Shown piece by piece: positions 33,631 to 44,080 of a stretch of DNA of 64,000 nt (its first letter is position 1; each line of letters starts with the position of its first letter). Position numbers and translations under genes: made by a program. Under the pieces are notes generated by a model that was not told the DNA's origin, did not search any database, and worked only from the letters and a program-made list of their open reading frames with translations. Source of the DNA: Scolanthus callimorphus (Eukaryota > Cnidaria > Anthozoa > Actiniaria > Edwardsiidae); contig CM066924.1 in the NCBI GenBank assembly GCA_033964015.1, positions 4,756,251 through 4,820,250 on the forward strand, written 5' to 3'.

Positions 33631-34761
33631 CAGGGCCCGTGGTTTGATGCAGGATTTTTCCTGAAATTATGCGCGATTTTTTCTGAAATTATGCGCTAAA
33701 AATTCGAAATTGTGCGCTAAAAATACGAAATTATGCGGGATTGCGCAATATTTAAGTGCCGTAACATATTTTGCTCTTTTCGCCTGTTTTGTTACGTGGA
33801 TATAGCTGCTATTTAACTTTAACAATTTTTGTTTGTCTATAAAATGCTCTGTGATGAGTTCCAATCGCTTCGCTTTACTAACGTTATGACGCTACGTTTT
33901 CTTCCAAGGGAGACGTGTGTTTTCGCTTTTAATAAAGCTTATTACTTTCTTACAAAAAAACGTTACCAACTACCGGTAACTTCCGTTACACGGTAGTAAA
34001 GATTAGTAAGTCTGGTCTTCTTTCGTTTACTTGTCTCAGACCAAGGCACACTTTTTTCATACCGCAAGGATCGTAGCAACGCACTCCTATCCAACCATGA
34101 ACTAAAGGTCACAAGAGCTATACGCAGAGCTATCGTTACGATCTCTCATTATCACAAACATCGTTGCGCTTGTTTGCCGTCGTTCTGCGCGTAATTATCA
34201 AAATTATCGAGGGAGCTGTTGGTGTGCCTGGTATTTTTCGCGTTGTTGTTTGTGAAAGGAAATTGCTACTGTAACAATAACAAAGATCCACGAAAAAGCG
34301 TAATTTCATGTGATCAATGTGAACTGCATAAAGTCGACCGTGTTTATCGCGGTTAGCGTTCTGTTCCGCCTTGATTTTACTTTGTAAGATATCCAAAGCG
34401 CAAACATGTTTGAATCTTTCTTGCTCAGCTGGAAATATTAGTTACTTGGCCAATTAGGCACGTTTTATTGCTTTTCGATATCAGTTCCCAGCGCGACGCT
34501 ATTAGCATAGGTCTTGTTATTCTCATTTCTATCGAGTTGTTTTGACGTTGGACAGACGATTTTAGAAGAAATGTATCGCTCTTGTGAGAAAAAAATAGGA
34601 AAGAAGGTTTGAAATTCACCAAAGAATGATGCCTTTTTGATGTTTTTCACTAAATTTTGGGAAATTATGCGCGATTATGCGGGATTTGACGGATTATGCG
34701 CATTATGCGGAGAAAGCCAAATTATGCGTTTCCGCACCAGCGCATCAATCCACGGGCCCTG
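33631..34761. mobile_element. CAGGG-ended DNA transposon, 1131 bp, non-autonomous
   Basis: It starts CAGGGCCCGTGGTTTGATGC and ends with the near-perfect complement GCATCAATCCACGGGCCCTG. TAATAA stands directly on both sides. CAGGG ends suggest the hAT superfamily, whose duplications are normally 8 bp; only 6 bp are clear here. Subterminal AATTATGCG(C/G) words repeat in both arms. No transposase. Confidence 0.65.
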
Positions 34762-34984
34762 TAATAATAATTTGAAAACAGTTAAAGTAGTTTCCTCATG
34801 ATTTTAGAAACTCTTATTAGAAATAATGAAGTTTACTTTTGTGGTTAATGATCAGTGACAGATATTCATGCTGATAGAAAAAATTCAACAAATTACCCAA
34901 TTTTTACACCAAATTTCGCTGATCCGCGACCGCGCGAAATATCAGAAGCCCTGCAGTTTGATTCAAGTCAGTGGCAGGGTATTA

Positions 34985-35281
34985 TATTTTAGTCAAATCA
35001 CACTAGTGGTCTATTGTCAATGCTGTGTTCTGATTGGTTACGCTACTAGTAGGCTATAAGTTATAGCCTACTAGTAGCGAAACTTTTTGGATTTGAAAGC
35101 CAGAAAATGGCAAATGACCCGACCAGAAAACGTTTTTGGCTATACAAATTGACCTACTAGTGTGATTTGACTAAAACAATTATTCCTCTCACCCTGATGG
35201 CCTCTGAGTCAATAGCCCATTCGGCCTTCGGCCTCATAGGCTATTGACGCAGAGCCCATTCGGGCTTGAGGAATATAATTG
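34985..35281. mobile_element. Paired palindromes (AGTCAAATCACACTAGT and GGCTATTGAC types)
   Basis: TTTTAGTCAAATCACACTAG at the left pairs with CTAGTGTGATTTGACTAAAA at about 35156-35177, with a smaller palindrome (CTACTAGTAGGCTATAA) inside. Immediately to the right, 35181-35281 is a second hairpin (AGTCAATAGCCCATTCGGCC / GGCCTCATAGGCTATTGAC). Both are non-coding. Confidence 0.55.
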
Positions 35282-35589
35282 TTAAATAGGGCAAGCCAGT
35301 GTGCCTAGATTTTCCTTGAAAATGGTAAATTAGAAAAAAAACTGCATATAAACTGTCAGTTACTTAAATTATCCAGTAATCTCTGTTCAAAATTACAGAT
35401 GTGATGTTTAATCATGAATGTTTGGAGGTGTCACTTACCTGAGATAAAGTCGTTTCCAGTTTCCCTTGACTCTAGCCTCTCCTGATCTGTGTAATAAAAA
35501 ATGATATTCCAAAATGAATGACCAAGAAAGGGAACACAGAACTAGGGTACCCTCCTTCGTCCTCTTGGAATGGGATTAACACAGCCTAG

Positions 35590-35822
35590 GGAAGGATAGA
35601 CCAAATCGGCTAACAGTGTTTACATGTTGTTGCCACCCAATTCAGATCATGTGATGATTCCTTTGGTTCGTTACAATCGTCTAAATTTTCTCACTCGACC
35701 GAGTTCACAAGTGTATATTGTGCCGAACTAACAAAGGTGTCCACCCATATGTAGGAATCATCACATGATCTGATTTGGGTGGCAACAAGATGTAAATACT
35801 GTTAGCAGATTTGGTCTATTGG
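35590..35822. mobile_element. Foldback element, about 75-bp arms
   Basis: The left arm (ATAGACCAAATCGGCTAACA, then CATGTGATGATTCCT) pairs with the right arm (AGGAATCATCACATG, then TGTTAGCAGATTTGGTCTAT) around a central loop of about 75 bases. Confidence 0.6.
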
Positions 35823-35869
35823 ACCACGGCTAAGGGTCAGGACCTCACAATGATACCATTCATGAGCAT

Positions 35870-36125
35870 ACACCTATTTTCAGAAAAGGTTGCACCATCA
35901 CAACTGTCCGTTGTAGCCCGCTATACATCATGGGAGGAAAAAGGTTTTAACAAAACAGGATCATGGACACTGATTTTTACAATAAATAGCCATACTCCTG
36001 CTTATAGCAAATGATTCTACTACAATTGACTACATTGCTCGCAACAAATTTTGCACTGGATAACATGAGAATTTTGTTCTTCCTTTCTCCCATGATGCAC
36101 CACGGGCTACAACAGCGCTAGTATA
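35870..36125. repeat. Imperfect palindrome with TTGTAGCCCG
   Basis: AAAAGGTTGCACCATCACAA and GTTGTAGCCCGCTATACATCA at the left are answered by TGATGCACCACGGGCTACAA at the right. The left part resembles 22838-22890. Confidence 0.45.
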
Positions 36126-36207
36126 AAAAAGGGACAAATAGTCAAGTTTCACTCACAAGCAGTTTTATAAGAGGGCAATGTTGACAGTCGGACCCTGAAC
36201 CATGAGT

Positions 36208-36429
36208 TCAGTCCATGTGACTGATTACTGAATTTTTCGGCCAACGAATTCCAAGAGGCTTTTCTTGGCAGTCCTTATTGCTTCCAAGCCAAAGGCCCTC
36301 TGATTTTGAACGATTAACCTTTAAACCGGAGCATAACTCGAAATGTTTGAGCAGAGCAAAGAGGTGGTCTGCAGATTTCAGGTCAGCCACGAAAATCGTG
36401 GTGTCATCGGCGTATTGTGTTTTTCAGCC
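36208..36429 (-). pseudogene. LINE reverse transcriptase fragment (YADD box)
   Basis: The minus-strand translation contains QYADDTTIFVADLKSADHLF, then LLKHFELCSGLKVNRSKSEG, then LWLGS. YADD is the metal-binding catalytic motif of reverse transcriptase (palm motif C), and 'F...SGLK.N..KSE' is the following motif of L1-like non-LTR elements. A TGA lies just upstream of YADD and a stop at 36208, so only about 70 codons survive. No other LINE parts were recognised next to it. An ancient or 5'/3'-truncated remnant. Confidence 0.85.
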
Positions 36430-37024
36430 CTATGGTTGGAATTACCTGTTTCTTGAGTTCTAACTTCCGATTCTGCCTCGTTCATCTCGGAAAACTAAAG
36501 TATTTTACATAGTTAGCCGGAGCAGTTGAAAAGCGTGTCTTGTCCCTTCAACTGCTCTTCCCAGTCCCCTTTACAGAGCTATTGCTAACAAAGTGATTTG
36601 AAGCTTTGTCGAGCACATTCAAAACAGCCCTCGATGTAAAATCTAGCTTAAATCTTACACGTTAGATTTGACCTCGCTATTACGTACCTAATAAAGAGAA
36701 TTATATCTTACTTGCTGAGTGCTAGTCTTTCTGTGCTCTTAAATCAATGAGTTTTCTCATTGTGCAAAGAAGTCGAGCACCCGTTGTTCAAGTCCAGTGG
36801 AAGGCGCCATTTTGAATAATACCACAGGCTTCCCAATCCAAAAACCCCTCAACCGCGATGACTTGTACGAACCCACGCGGAGCACTCCGATATTCACTAT
36901 CGTGGCCTTTAAACATATGTATTTATATTTTGAACTTAGTAGGCCAGCAGAATGTAAGGATAGGTTCGTTTCGAGTAGCCTGAGTATCAGGCGGAATTTC
37001 ATTTTTTTTCGTGAGGGAGGGAGG

Positions 37025-37712
37025 TACCGTATTTACCCGTATATAAGACGCACTTTTTTCACTCCAAAATGACCTTCAAAATCGGGGTGCGTCTTATACA
37101 CGGAACATCACTTTTGGGAATTTGCATAACAACAAATACAAAAGATCCTTTACAAATTTGCTGATTCATGGTTGTGTGGTTTGGTTGCAAATAATAAAGC
37201 TAGGATTTCGATCTGTGAAACCTGCCAGCAAGCGTTGGAGGGCTGTTTTTATTGCAAAAACCTCGGAGTTCGTAGTCGCGAGCACGTCATTCGGCCCAGG
37301 ACGCACGTCCAAAAACCCAAGATGGCGCTGGCCGGCACTCGCGACGACGAAATAACTCTGGGATTTTTGCGATAAAATCAGCCTGTAAATGCCTGCTAAA
37401 AGGCTACAATGCATAGAAATATTAGCACAACTACTTAAATTTTGTGTGAAATCGTGTGTAGCACAGGATTTATCTCAAACAAACAAAATAAAATGAAGAT
37501 ATGGTTGGAATATTTTACTCATCTGTTCGTGGCATAAAACATTTTGCCCTCATGTTTAAATTGTCATTTTCCACTTAATTACTTATTTCTCATGAGATTT
37601 CTTTATGGAAGTGCTGTTGCACGCAATAGAAATTGAAAATCTTTAGAAATTCATTTTTTGCCAAAATGACCTCAAAATTCAAGGTGCGTCTTATATACGG
37701 GTAAATACGGTA
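37025..37712. mobile_element. TA-flanked inverted-repeat element at the array edge, 684 bp
   Basis: The ends CCGTATTTACCCGTATATAA and TTATATACGGGTAAATACGG are exact complements, extending to AGACGCAC, with TA on both sides (37025-37026, 37711-37712). This fits a Tc1/mariner-type (pogo-like) non-autonomous element. Array homology starts with the base after its right TA. Confidence 0.75.
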
Positions 37713-38379
37713 TGTTTCATACCTGTTTTAATGTAATGCAAGCAAGCTGGATAAAATGAGAAATTCAAAATTCAAACAGGATTTTCAAAGCTGAATGAAG
37801 TAAAACTAAAAATAGTTATCAAGTCCCAGACCTGGGTTGAGTATTACAAGTTACTGCATTTTCTAAAGTAGCTTGGAATGTCAAAGTGCTTCATTCCAAG
37901 AGAGGGCACGACAGCTAGGGTTTGGCAGTCTGGACAACACTAAATGAGATACTTTTTAGTGATGAACATCAATTTGAAACTAATTGGATCAGATGATGGA
38001 CTGAACATTCTCTAAATAAAAACAACAACTAAACAATTAACCTAAAGTTGATATTGATATTGGTCTCCTTTTAAATAGTGTATGATAAAATTTCAGGGGG
38101 GAAAAATTACTCGAATGGCAAGAAAAATGAGAGAACAGAGAAAAAAATGTGAAAAAGTGTGAAATGCATCGCAGTCCTCAAGCCCTTGCTTTATCTCGGG
38201 CGTTCTCTTTTTTGAGGGCAAAGAGAAAATAAACATGCGACAACTCACCAACGTTTTATGCTTTCATCCCACTAGTAACTGCTAAAAAAGCAACATCTCT
38301 GATCTGTTCTCGTTTATCTCAGAGCCAAGCAGTGCGGAGTCAGATAGTGTAGAGATTGGGCAAGTTGAATTGCATAGCA

Positions 38380-39590
38380 CCAGTCAATTGTAACCACCAC
38401 CCCCCAACCTCGGGGAAGGGTGGGGACATGGATTCCTAGCTGAGCAATACTAGATTTTTGTCCCCACCCCTGAGGCGAAATGTGTTGGAAATTCCCCTAC
38501 TCTGTCAATATATTGAGTCCTTTCACCTGAATAAAAGTGTTTCTTGTCCCTGAATCCTCTGCAGAACCATTTTTGCTGGGGAATGTTGTTAATGTTAAAT
38601 TAACACACCTAATGTGCTGGAAATAAGTTTTAACTCACTTGATCAGAATATGACCCTTCAATCTTTTTCCTAGTTGTCTCTACTGGAAAGTTGGCCGGAC
38701 ATTAGGGGTGGTCAGACATTGTTCAAGTCGGCCACCGCATCATATATTATTTTGTGAGTATACACTGCGGAGAACACTTCCGAAAAATTATGAAAGCGGC
38801 CTATTTAGGTGGGCGCATCGCGACGTCACGAAATCTTCACCTTTTGATAAAGGCGTCCAAGTTCAAATCTATCCATACCTACCACGAAAAAGATCACATT
38901 GACCATTAGTCAGAAAACCAATTTTGAGCAATAAAAGTTGAAGTCCGACGACGGCACGTCAAAAATAAAACGGTTTTATAAAAACGTATAAAACATAATT
39001 CTAATATCTTTAACTAATAAGCTATTGTAGATAAAATCTAAATCTAAACCTTCCATTCGAAGAGCGCATAGCGGCAATAAGCAATTTAATCCCAAGTTTC
39101 AGGGCAATTCGTCAAAAGGGATCGAAGTGATAGATATATCTATTTGTTGGGGCCAGGGCAAGATTTTTACTTTTTTTTCTGTAAAAATATGGCTTGTTTA
39201 TGTTTGTTTGCAAGGCTGAACCTGAGTTTGTGAGGCTGAACCTGGCTGAACGTGAGTTTGTACGTTGTTAAATTTTTTGAATTTATAATTTGGCGGACAA
39301 TGCATCCACCTATAAATGCATTCACCTAAAATTTCCTCGGAAAATCACATCAATCGTTTGGCGTGTATGTGGTCAGCAATCATGCTACAGGTGGATATTT
39401 ATTTCCAAGGTGAAGAGAGAAATTGGGAACATGTTCTATCCCCCAACTAATCCCCCACACTCAGGGGTGGGGGGTCCATGGCAAGAATATCCCCCATGTA
39501 GTCGGGACCAAAACCTGACCGATACGTATAAATGCCCCACGTTGCCCCCACCCTCTCCGAGGTTGGGGGGTGGTGGTTACAATTGACTGG
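38380..39590. mobile_element. DNA transposon inserted in unit 1, 34-bp perfect terminal inverted repeats
   Basis: Left CCAGTCAATTGTAACCACCA continuing to CCTCGG at 38413, and right 39557-39590, are perfect complements over 34 bases. TGCATAGCA precedes it and TGCATAAGCA follows it; the other units have a single uninterrupted TTGCATAGCACTTCGCG. The duplication is therefore about 9 bp with one base changed, as for Mutator-like (9-10 bp) or possibly hAT (8 bp) elements. No transposase: the two short frames inside (38708-38902, 39290-39586) have no known motif. Confidence 0.85.
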
Positions 39591-40630
39591 TGCATAAGCA
39601 CTTCGCGACCGGCCTAATGTTAAAGTGCCACTAAAGGCAGAAGTCAACTTACATTTCATCAAAATGATCCATTATCCAAGGCAACAGTAGCGAAACAAAA
39701 ATGTGCTTTACGCACGTCGTTAATATTTTATTGATTTTTGAATACTTTCGATTGGCGTTTTTTTTTTTCGTTCAACTATGTTCGACTTACGTTTGCAGTC
39801 CACAACTCTCGTTGCTCTTTGGCTCGAAAGCAGACTGCTTCCACTTGAGAATCCCAGTTTCGAGTCGCCGTGTTCGAAAAAGTGCAAAAAACGAAGTCTT
39901 TCTTGCTGCCTTCTACGTCCCTGCAAAGACCAGAACAGTTTCTCGTTACGTTCTCGTTATCTTGATTGTGTTTATGACGTTGGCGTGTTCTATTCTTCGT
40001 GTTCTTGCTCCAACACGCGCGCATATGGGAGGCAACTATACTATTCACAAGAATAGATTCTGGCTAAGAATTAAAGAGTTATGATAATTTTGCTTCCATC
40101 CCCCAGCTTGCCAGGGCATGCATAAAGTAGCGATTTAGCATGAATCGCGTGCCAAGTATCAAATCACGATGTTTTTGCCGCCCAATAAAAGGCCGCCCAT
40201 TGTAGCAATAAAAGAGAAAGCGAACAAAAGTGAGAGTATATATCATCATCGCGTGATTCAATATTTTCACATCCAGGAGTGGATTTAAGGATACAATCAT
40301 AGCGCACTAATATTTATGACATTAAGTAAAAAAAAAAAAATGAAACCTTCCTGAAATCTCGCTGTACAGTTGTCAGTTTTGTTTCTCCACCCGCTTTCGA
40401 GTCAAAATCTACCTGTCCTGTTCGCTCCAGCATATATTTACTCGACTTGAGGAAAAATAAAACAAAAGAAACCAGGACCATACATCCAGACAAGGAGCTG
40501 GAGCGTCGTATGGCAACCGTACGGTTCTTACGCCCACGCCAGAGATTTCGGCCCTGACAGTCGCTATCCTGGGTGTTGAGTTGCTCAGTAGCTAAATACC
40601 AAATGGGCGAGAGAACGCCCGGCCACAAGA

Positions 40631-40640
40631 CCATATAAGG
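40631..40640. promoter_or_regulatory. CArG-box / TATA-like site in unit 1
   Basis: CCATATAAGG is a perfect match to the CArG consensus CC(A/T)6GG bound by SRF/MADS factors and also contains TATAA. It is kept in unit 2 (45473-45482), unit 3 (49619-49628) and the others. No transcript is known to start here; the function is inferred from the motif only. Confidence 0.35.
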
Positions 40641-40760
40641 ACGCCCCTTGTACCGCTTGTGAACAGCCTACATTAATTTATGCATCAACAAGGTATTTAA
40701 AGGTCTGATGAGCGTGTACGGGATGCATGTGGGAAGACAGTTTGTTCTCTCTATATCTAA

Positions 40761-40953
40761 AGGCCGATTTAGACTGTACGATTTTCGCCTACAACCATCG
40801 CATGCGACACGCTTGCGACATGACTTAGCTCGCAAGCGCATGTCGTAGAGGAGTTGTAGGGCTGATTTAGACTTTGCGATTCGAGTCGTATGCTGATGCG
40901 AGCATGTCGCATGCGATGATTGTAGGCGAAAATCGTACAGTCTAAAACGGCCT
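40761..40953. mobile_element. 193-bp MITE inserted in unit 1, TAA duplication
   Basis: Terminal repeats AGGCCGATTTAGACTGTACG and complement pair over 34 bases with one mismatch. TAA stands on each side (40758-40760, 40954-40956), while units 2-6 have the empty site TATATC(T/A)AACGGAG. A 3-bp TAA target is the signature of PIF/Harbinger-type transposition. The interior repeats the arms' words (GCATGCGAC). Confidence 0.8.
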
Positions 40954-41327
40954 TAACGGAGATATGAAGAACATAGAGAAATGGAAAAAATCTTATTCAC
41001 AGTTGCCGTTTCACCTGTTTTATTAATCGAAATTCAAAAGTACGCATTATATGGGAACGAGTATGAGTTTTCCCTTCTTTTTCTAGCTTGCGCATGCGCA
41101 TACACGTCATGCCATTTGATTTTTATTTCCTTTGAACAGACGATTATTTATCCCCTGAGATTTATTCTAACGATGTCAAGTTTTATGCTCTCAGCTGCTT
41201 CTTTCAATACTATTTGCTGTTCACTTGATTAAAATTAATTTTCGACATTGCCATTGGTGTTTGAGTTTAAGTCTTGTGACCGCATGTACTAGGATAAACA
41301 AAATTTGCTCCATACTTTTTCTCCCTC

Positions 41328-41656
41328 GGAGGGGGGGACTCTCCCTTTTGGGGAACGGGGTGCTCCTCGCACCTTTTAGCGTTTAAAATAGGCCCTCTGG
41401 TACCTTTTAGTGAGCAAAATTTGAAAACTTGCGATTTTTCCAGATATATAGGTACCTGTTAGAGCAAATCACACTTGTTGGTAGCCTGAATTTCCGAGAC
41501 GTATTTTCACTTGTAAAAAAATAAGAGAGAAAATTGCGAGGAAAAATACGGCCTGTTGGCAACTTTTAGTGGTCAAAATAAAACAAGCGACGCTTTTTAG
41601 GGTAAAATCGAGAGTTCCCGACGAGCAACCCCGCCCCCAAAATAGGGGATCCCTCC
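41328..41656. mobile_element. GC-rich-ended foldback present in every array unit
   Basis: GGAGGGGGGGACTCTCCCTT and AATAGGGGATCCCTCC are inverted ends. The interior includes GGTACCTTTTAG, AGGTACCTGTTAGAG and TTGTTGGTAGCCTG. Copies lie near 45979-46306, 50118-50448, 54260-54590, 59014-59336 and 63616-63936, so insertion preceded the amplification. A diverged solo copy is at 16797-17152. The conserved open frames over it on both strands are probably by-products. Confidence 0.7.
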
Positions 41657-42594
41657 GGCATTTTTGCTCAGAAAGAAGTGGGACAGGACGAATGGTAATG
41701 CGAGATTTTCCGAGACAGCGCCAGATAATCAAAGTTGAAAAATTTCGAGACCGAGACAGTCTGCTCCTCCTACTTTCCCTGAAATTCGCGTCAGAAAACG
41801 AGTTTTGCGAGACAGCTAGTTCTATTAAAAATCCGAGAATTCCAGAATCCCTAAGAAAATCGCGAGATTCTGCATTATCCGAACTCAACCACTCGCCATC
41901 TCTAGAAACGTTTCAAAATTTATGTTGTAAGGCCGATCGACATTATTGACTTTCACTTAAAGGATATCGAATTTTAAAAGGCGAGAGTTTTTTTTCTACA
42001 CCTGAGTGTTTAAAGTAAATCCATATTTTAAGAAAAGCTGCGCCAATACAAGTGACTTCGTGAAGCTCGCCGAAAAGAAGACTACTGCATGTTCCTCTAC
42101 TTTAGAGCTAAGCAATGCGTACACAGTCTTTGGGAATTTTGCCTTCTTTTCCCTGGATTGCAGTGAGAGATTTTCTCAGAAACTCGCGTTTTCTTTGCCT
42201 TGAAAGGCTGTCCGTTACTGAGAAACTCAATACAACTTTTAAAACTACAGATTACGTTTCCATCTCGGACACGCGAGTTTTGACAAGCAAAAACAATTGC
42301 TCAACTGATCACTGCGGATACAAATTTTGCGAATCATTCCTTAACTACACAAACATTATCAACAACTCTGGAAGAACTTATCTCGAGGTACCTTCTATTC
42401 CATAGCTCTGACCTGAAGTCTCTCCTCTCCAAGTAAAGGTACTTCATGCAAGGAAAACATTGAGCTTTGAATCGATTGCACAACAACACACAGCTACGCG
42501 AAACCCAGCTTGCTATACACCTCAGGATACCTGTGGTAATTCAATGAAAACTCGACAGCGCTCCCCCCTACATCAGACAGGTTAGACAAAAGAT

Positions 42595-42837
42595 TTATAT
42601 AAGTCTTTTTGCCCATAGACATTCAAAACAAAGAACACGCTCATGTGCTGGAAGTTTATGTCTAAAACACAGATTCGTAGTCGATACCTGTGCTGGCCAA
42701 AAAGATTCCACTAGAGAGGTGCTCAAAGTTTCGTTCAGCCGAATTCCTCCAGAGCTCTCAAAAGAACAATGGAAAATGGGAAAGAAACCTCTTGACCACA
42801 CTTCTTTTTTGAAGCACAGCACAAATGCATCCTCCAT
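42595..42837 (-). pseudogene. Candidate exon ii of the array (unit 1)
   Basis: An 80-codon minus frame, starting MEDAFVLCFKKEVWSRGFFP and including GGIRLNETLSTSLVESFWPA before a possible CACAG|GTATCG donor. It stays open in unit 4 (55573-55815) and unit 5 (60259-60501) with few changes and is missing from units 2 and 3. A shifted frame would continue exon i across a 53-base gap with GT-AG ends, but it stops early. No family recognised. Either an exon of an unknown gene with a frameshift or chance conservation between recent copies. Confidence 0.25.
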
Positions 42838-42920
42838 AATAGACTTTATGATGTCCTATGGCCTCTTCTAAGTGGAATTTTGCTCGAAATGTTTTCAGGA
42901 AACTTGATCAGATGTCTAAC

Positions 42921-43044
42921 CTGTTCGATACTTCCAGTCACTGGAAAGCAGCTTAGGAGTCAGCGGTAATCCTACAAGTAGTCCCAGCCTCCAGTTGTCA
43001 TCAAAACACAGGAAACCCAGACACTTAACCATGGCAAGCAGAAA
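42921..43044 (-). pseudogene. Candidate exon i of the array (unit 1)
   Basis: A minus-strand frame with MVKCLGFLCFDDNWRLGLLV, then GLPLTPKLLSSDWKYRT, bounded by CCTGTCCAG at the right and AACAG|GTTAGA at the left. It is kept in unit 4 (55899 to about 56023). In unit 5 (about 60590-60690) four small deletions of different length break it, and units 2 and 3 lack it. The peptide looks protein-like but matches nothing I can name. Probably a dead gene piece carried by the repeat. Confidence 0.3.
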
Positions 43045-43049
43045 CTGGA

Positions 43050-44080
43050 CAGGGGTGTGCCTAACTATCAAGGAAAATGTGGTGGTAGTAAAAGGGTGTA
43101 ATAATGGTCTCAGCTTCCAGCCTGTACAACTAATACTGTAGGTGGAAACCAAAATTCACTTCAGATCCTATTTCTAGTTGTCGAGCAATGCAGGGACACC
43201 CAAAATGACTTTGATTTTGTTTTTCAACAAATATTTTGATTCCTTTTTTTGTCTCAGACCCACAGGTTGTGCAATTCAAGCTTTTCAAATAAAACCAAGA
43301 ATTAAGAATAAAATTAGAGATACCAAAAAAGGAAGAAAGGAAAAAAAAATACGAAGAGAAAACCAAGAGAATTTAACCCTGACATTAAAAAAATGGGCAG
43401 GGATGTGTCTGGGTAAATTTGTAGTGACAGTTAAAGTGTTATAATAATGGTCTCAGCATCCACCAGCCTGTATAAGTTAGTCGGTCGAGAAATAAAATTA
43501 GCCAAAATTCTAAGTTTCAGTTGTCAGGCAATATACACCCTCCAAAATGACTTTGGTTTTGTTTTTTGTCAGCAGAGAATTTGATTCCTTAAATAATTGT
43601 CTCACACCCACTGGTTGTGCAATTCAAGCTTTTGAATAAAACCAAAGAAAATTAAAATTATAGATATCAGAAAAGAAAAAAAATTATAGAATTGGCACAC
43701 AGAAATTCCAGAAACTTAACATGATGACATTCAAAGATGGACAGGGGCCTGTCTCACCAAAGTCTAGTGGTAGTCAAGTGAAAGGGTTATAATCATTTTC
43801 TTAGCCTCCAGCTTGTACAACTAATATGATAGGTGTAAAACTAAATTATCTGAAATTCTAATTTTCAGTTTTCTAGCAATGTTGCTATATATGCAGCTAC
43901 ACTCATAATGACTTTGCCTTTTGTCTTTCGACAGCAGAGATTCTGATTTATTTGAATGTTTCATACCCACTGTTTATGTAATGCAAAGTGCCCGGATAAA
44001 ACTAGAAACTCAAAATTCAAACAGGATTTTCAAAACTGAATGAAGTAAAACTAAAAATAGGTATCAAGTCCCAGAGCTGG
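43050..44080. repeat. Three internal subrepeats of about 345 bp
   Basis: Within the unit, the series 'GACAGGGG.GTGT...', 'AATAATGGTCTCAGC', 'CAGCCTGTACAACTA', 'CAATG....AAATGACTTTG', 'CCCACTGGTTGTGCAATTCA' recurs three times with diverged sequence; landmarks lie at about 43123, 43470 and 43815. Each unit is thus itself partly tandem, with subrepeats much older than the duplication of units. Confidence 0.7.

Larger units (their letters stand above)
31673..34979. mobile_element. Large inverted-repeat unit, 3.3 kb, containing nested elements
   Basis: The left end CCCTGCCACTGACTTGAATC, then AAACTGCAGGGCTTTCTGAT, is matched by the reverse complement ending at 34979 over about 45 bases with one indel. 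Words such as CGAATTTGAACCTAAAAATC repeat inside (33300-33400). No target duplication was identified. No transposase was found; the interior is occupied by the elements at 32030-33070 and 33631-34761. Confidence 0.55.
37713..43955. repeat. Tandem array unit 1
   Basis: The first and most diverged unit, 6243 bp. Removing the two transposon insertions (38380-39590 and 40761-40953) leaves about 4.8 kb. It alone carries about 130 extra bases at about 39620-39750, starting TTAAAGTGCCACT like the end of the TTAA element at 29991. Otherwise it is collinear with units 2-6. It contains the 0.5-kb segment missing from units 2 and 3. Confidence 0.9.

Noticed and set aside
37122..37414. Open frames inside the TA-flanked element as a transposase
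   Set aside because: They are under 90 codons, on both strands, and show no DDE/D or helix-turn-helix motif.
41469..41949. 126-159 codon frames on both strands repeated in every array unit
   Set aside because: They overlap the GC-rich foldback and a GAGA-rich tract, are open on both strands at once, and show no domain or start context.
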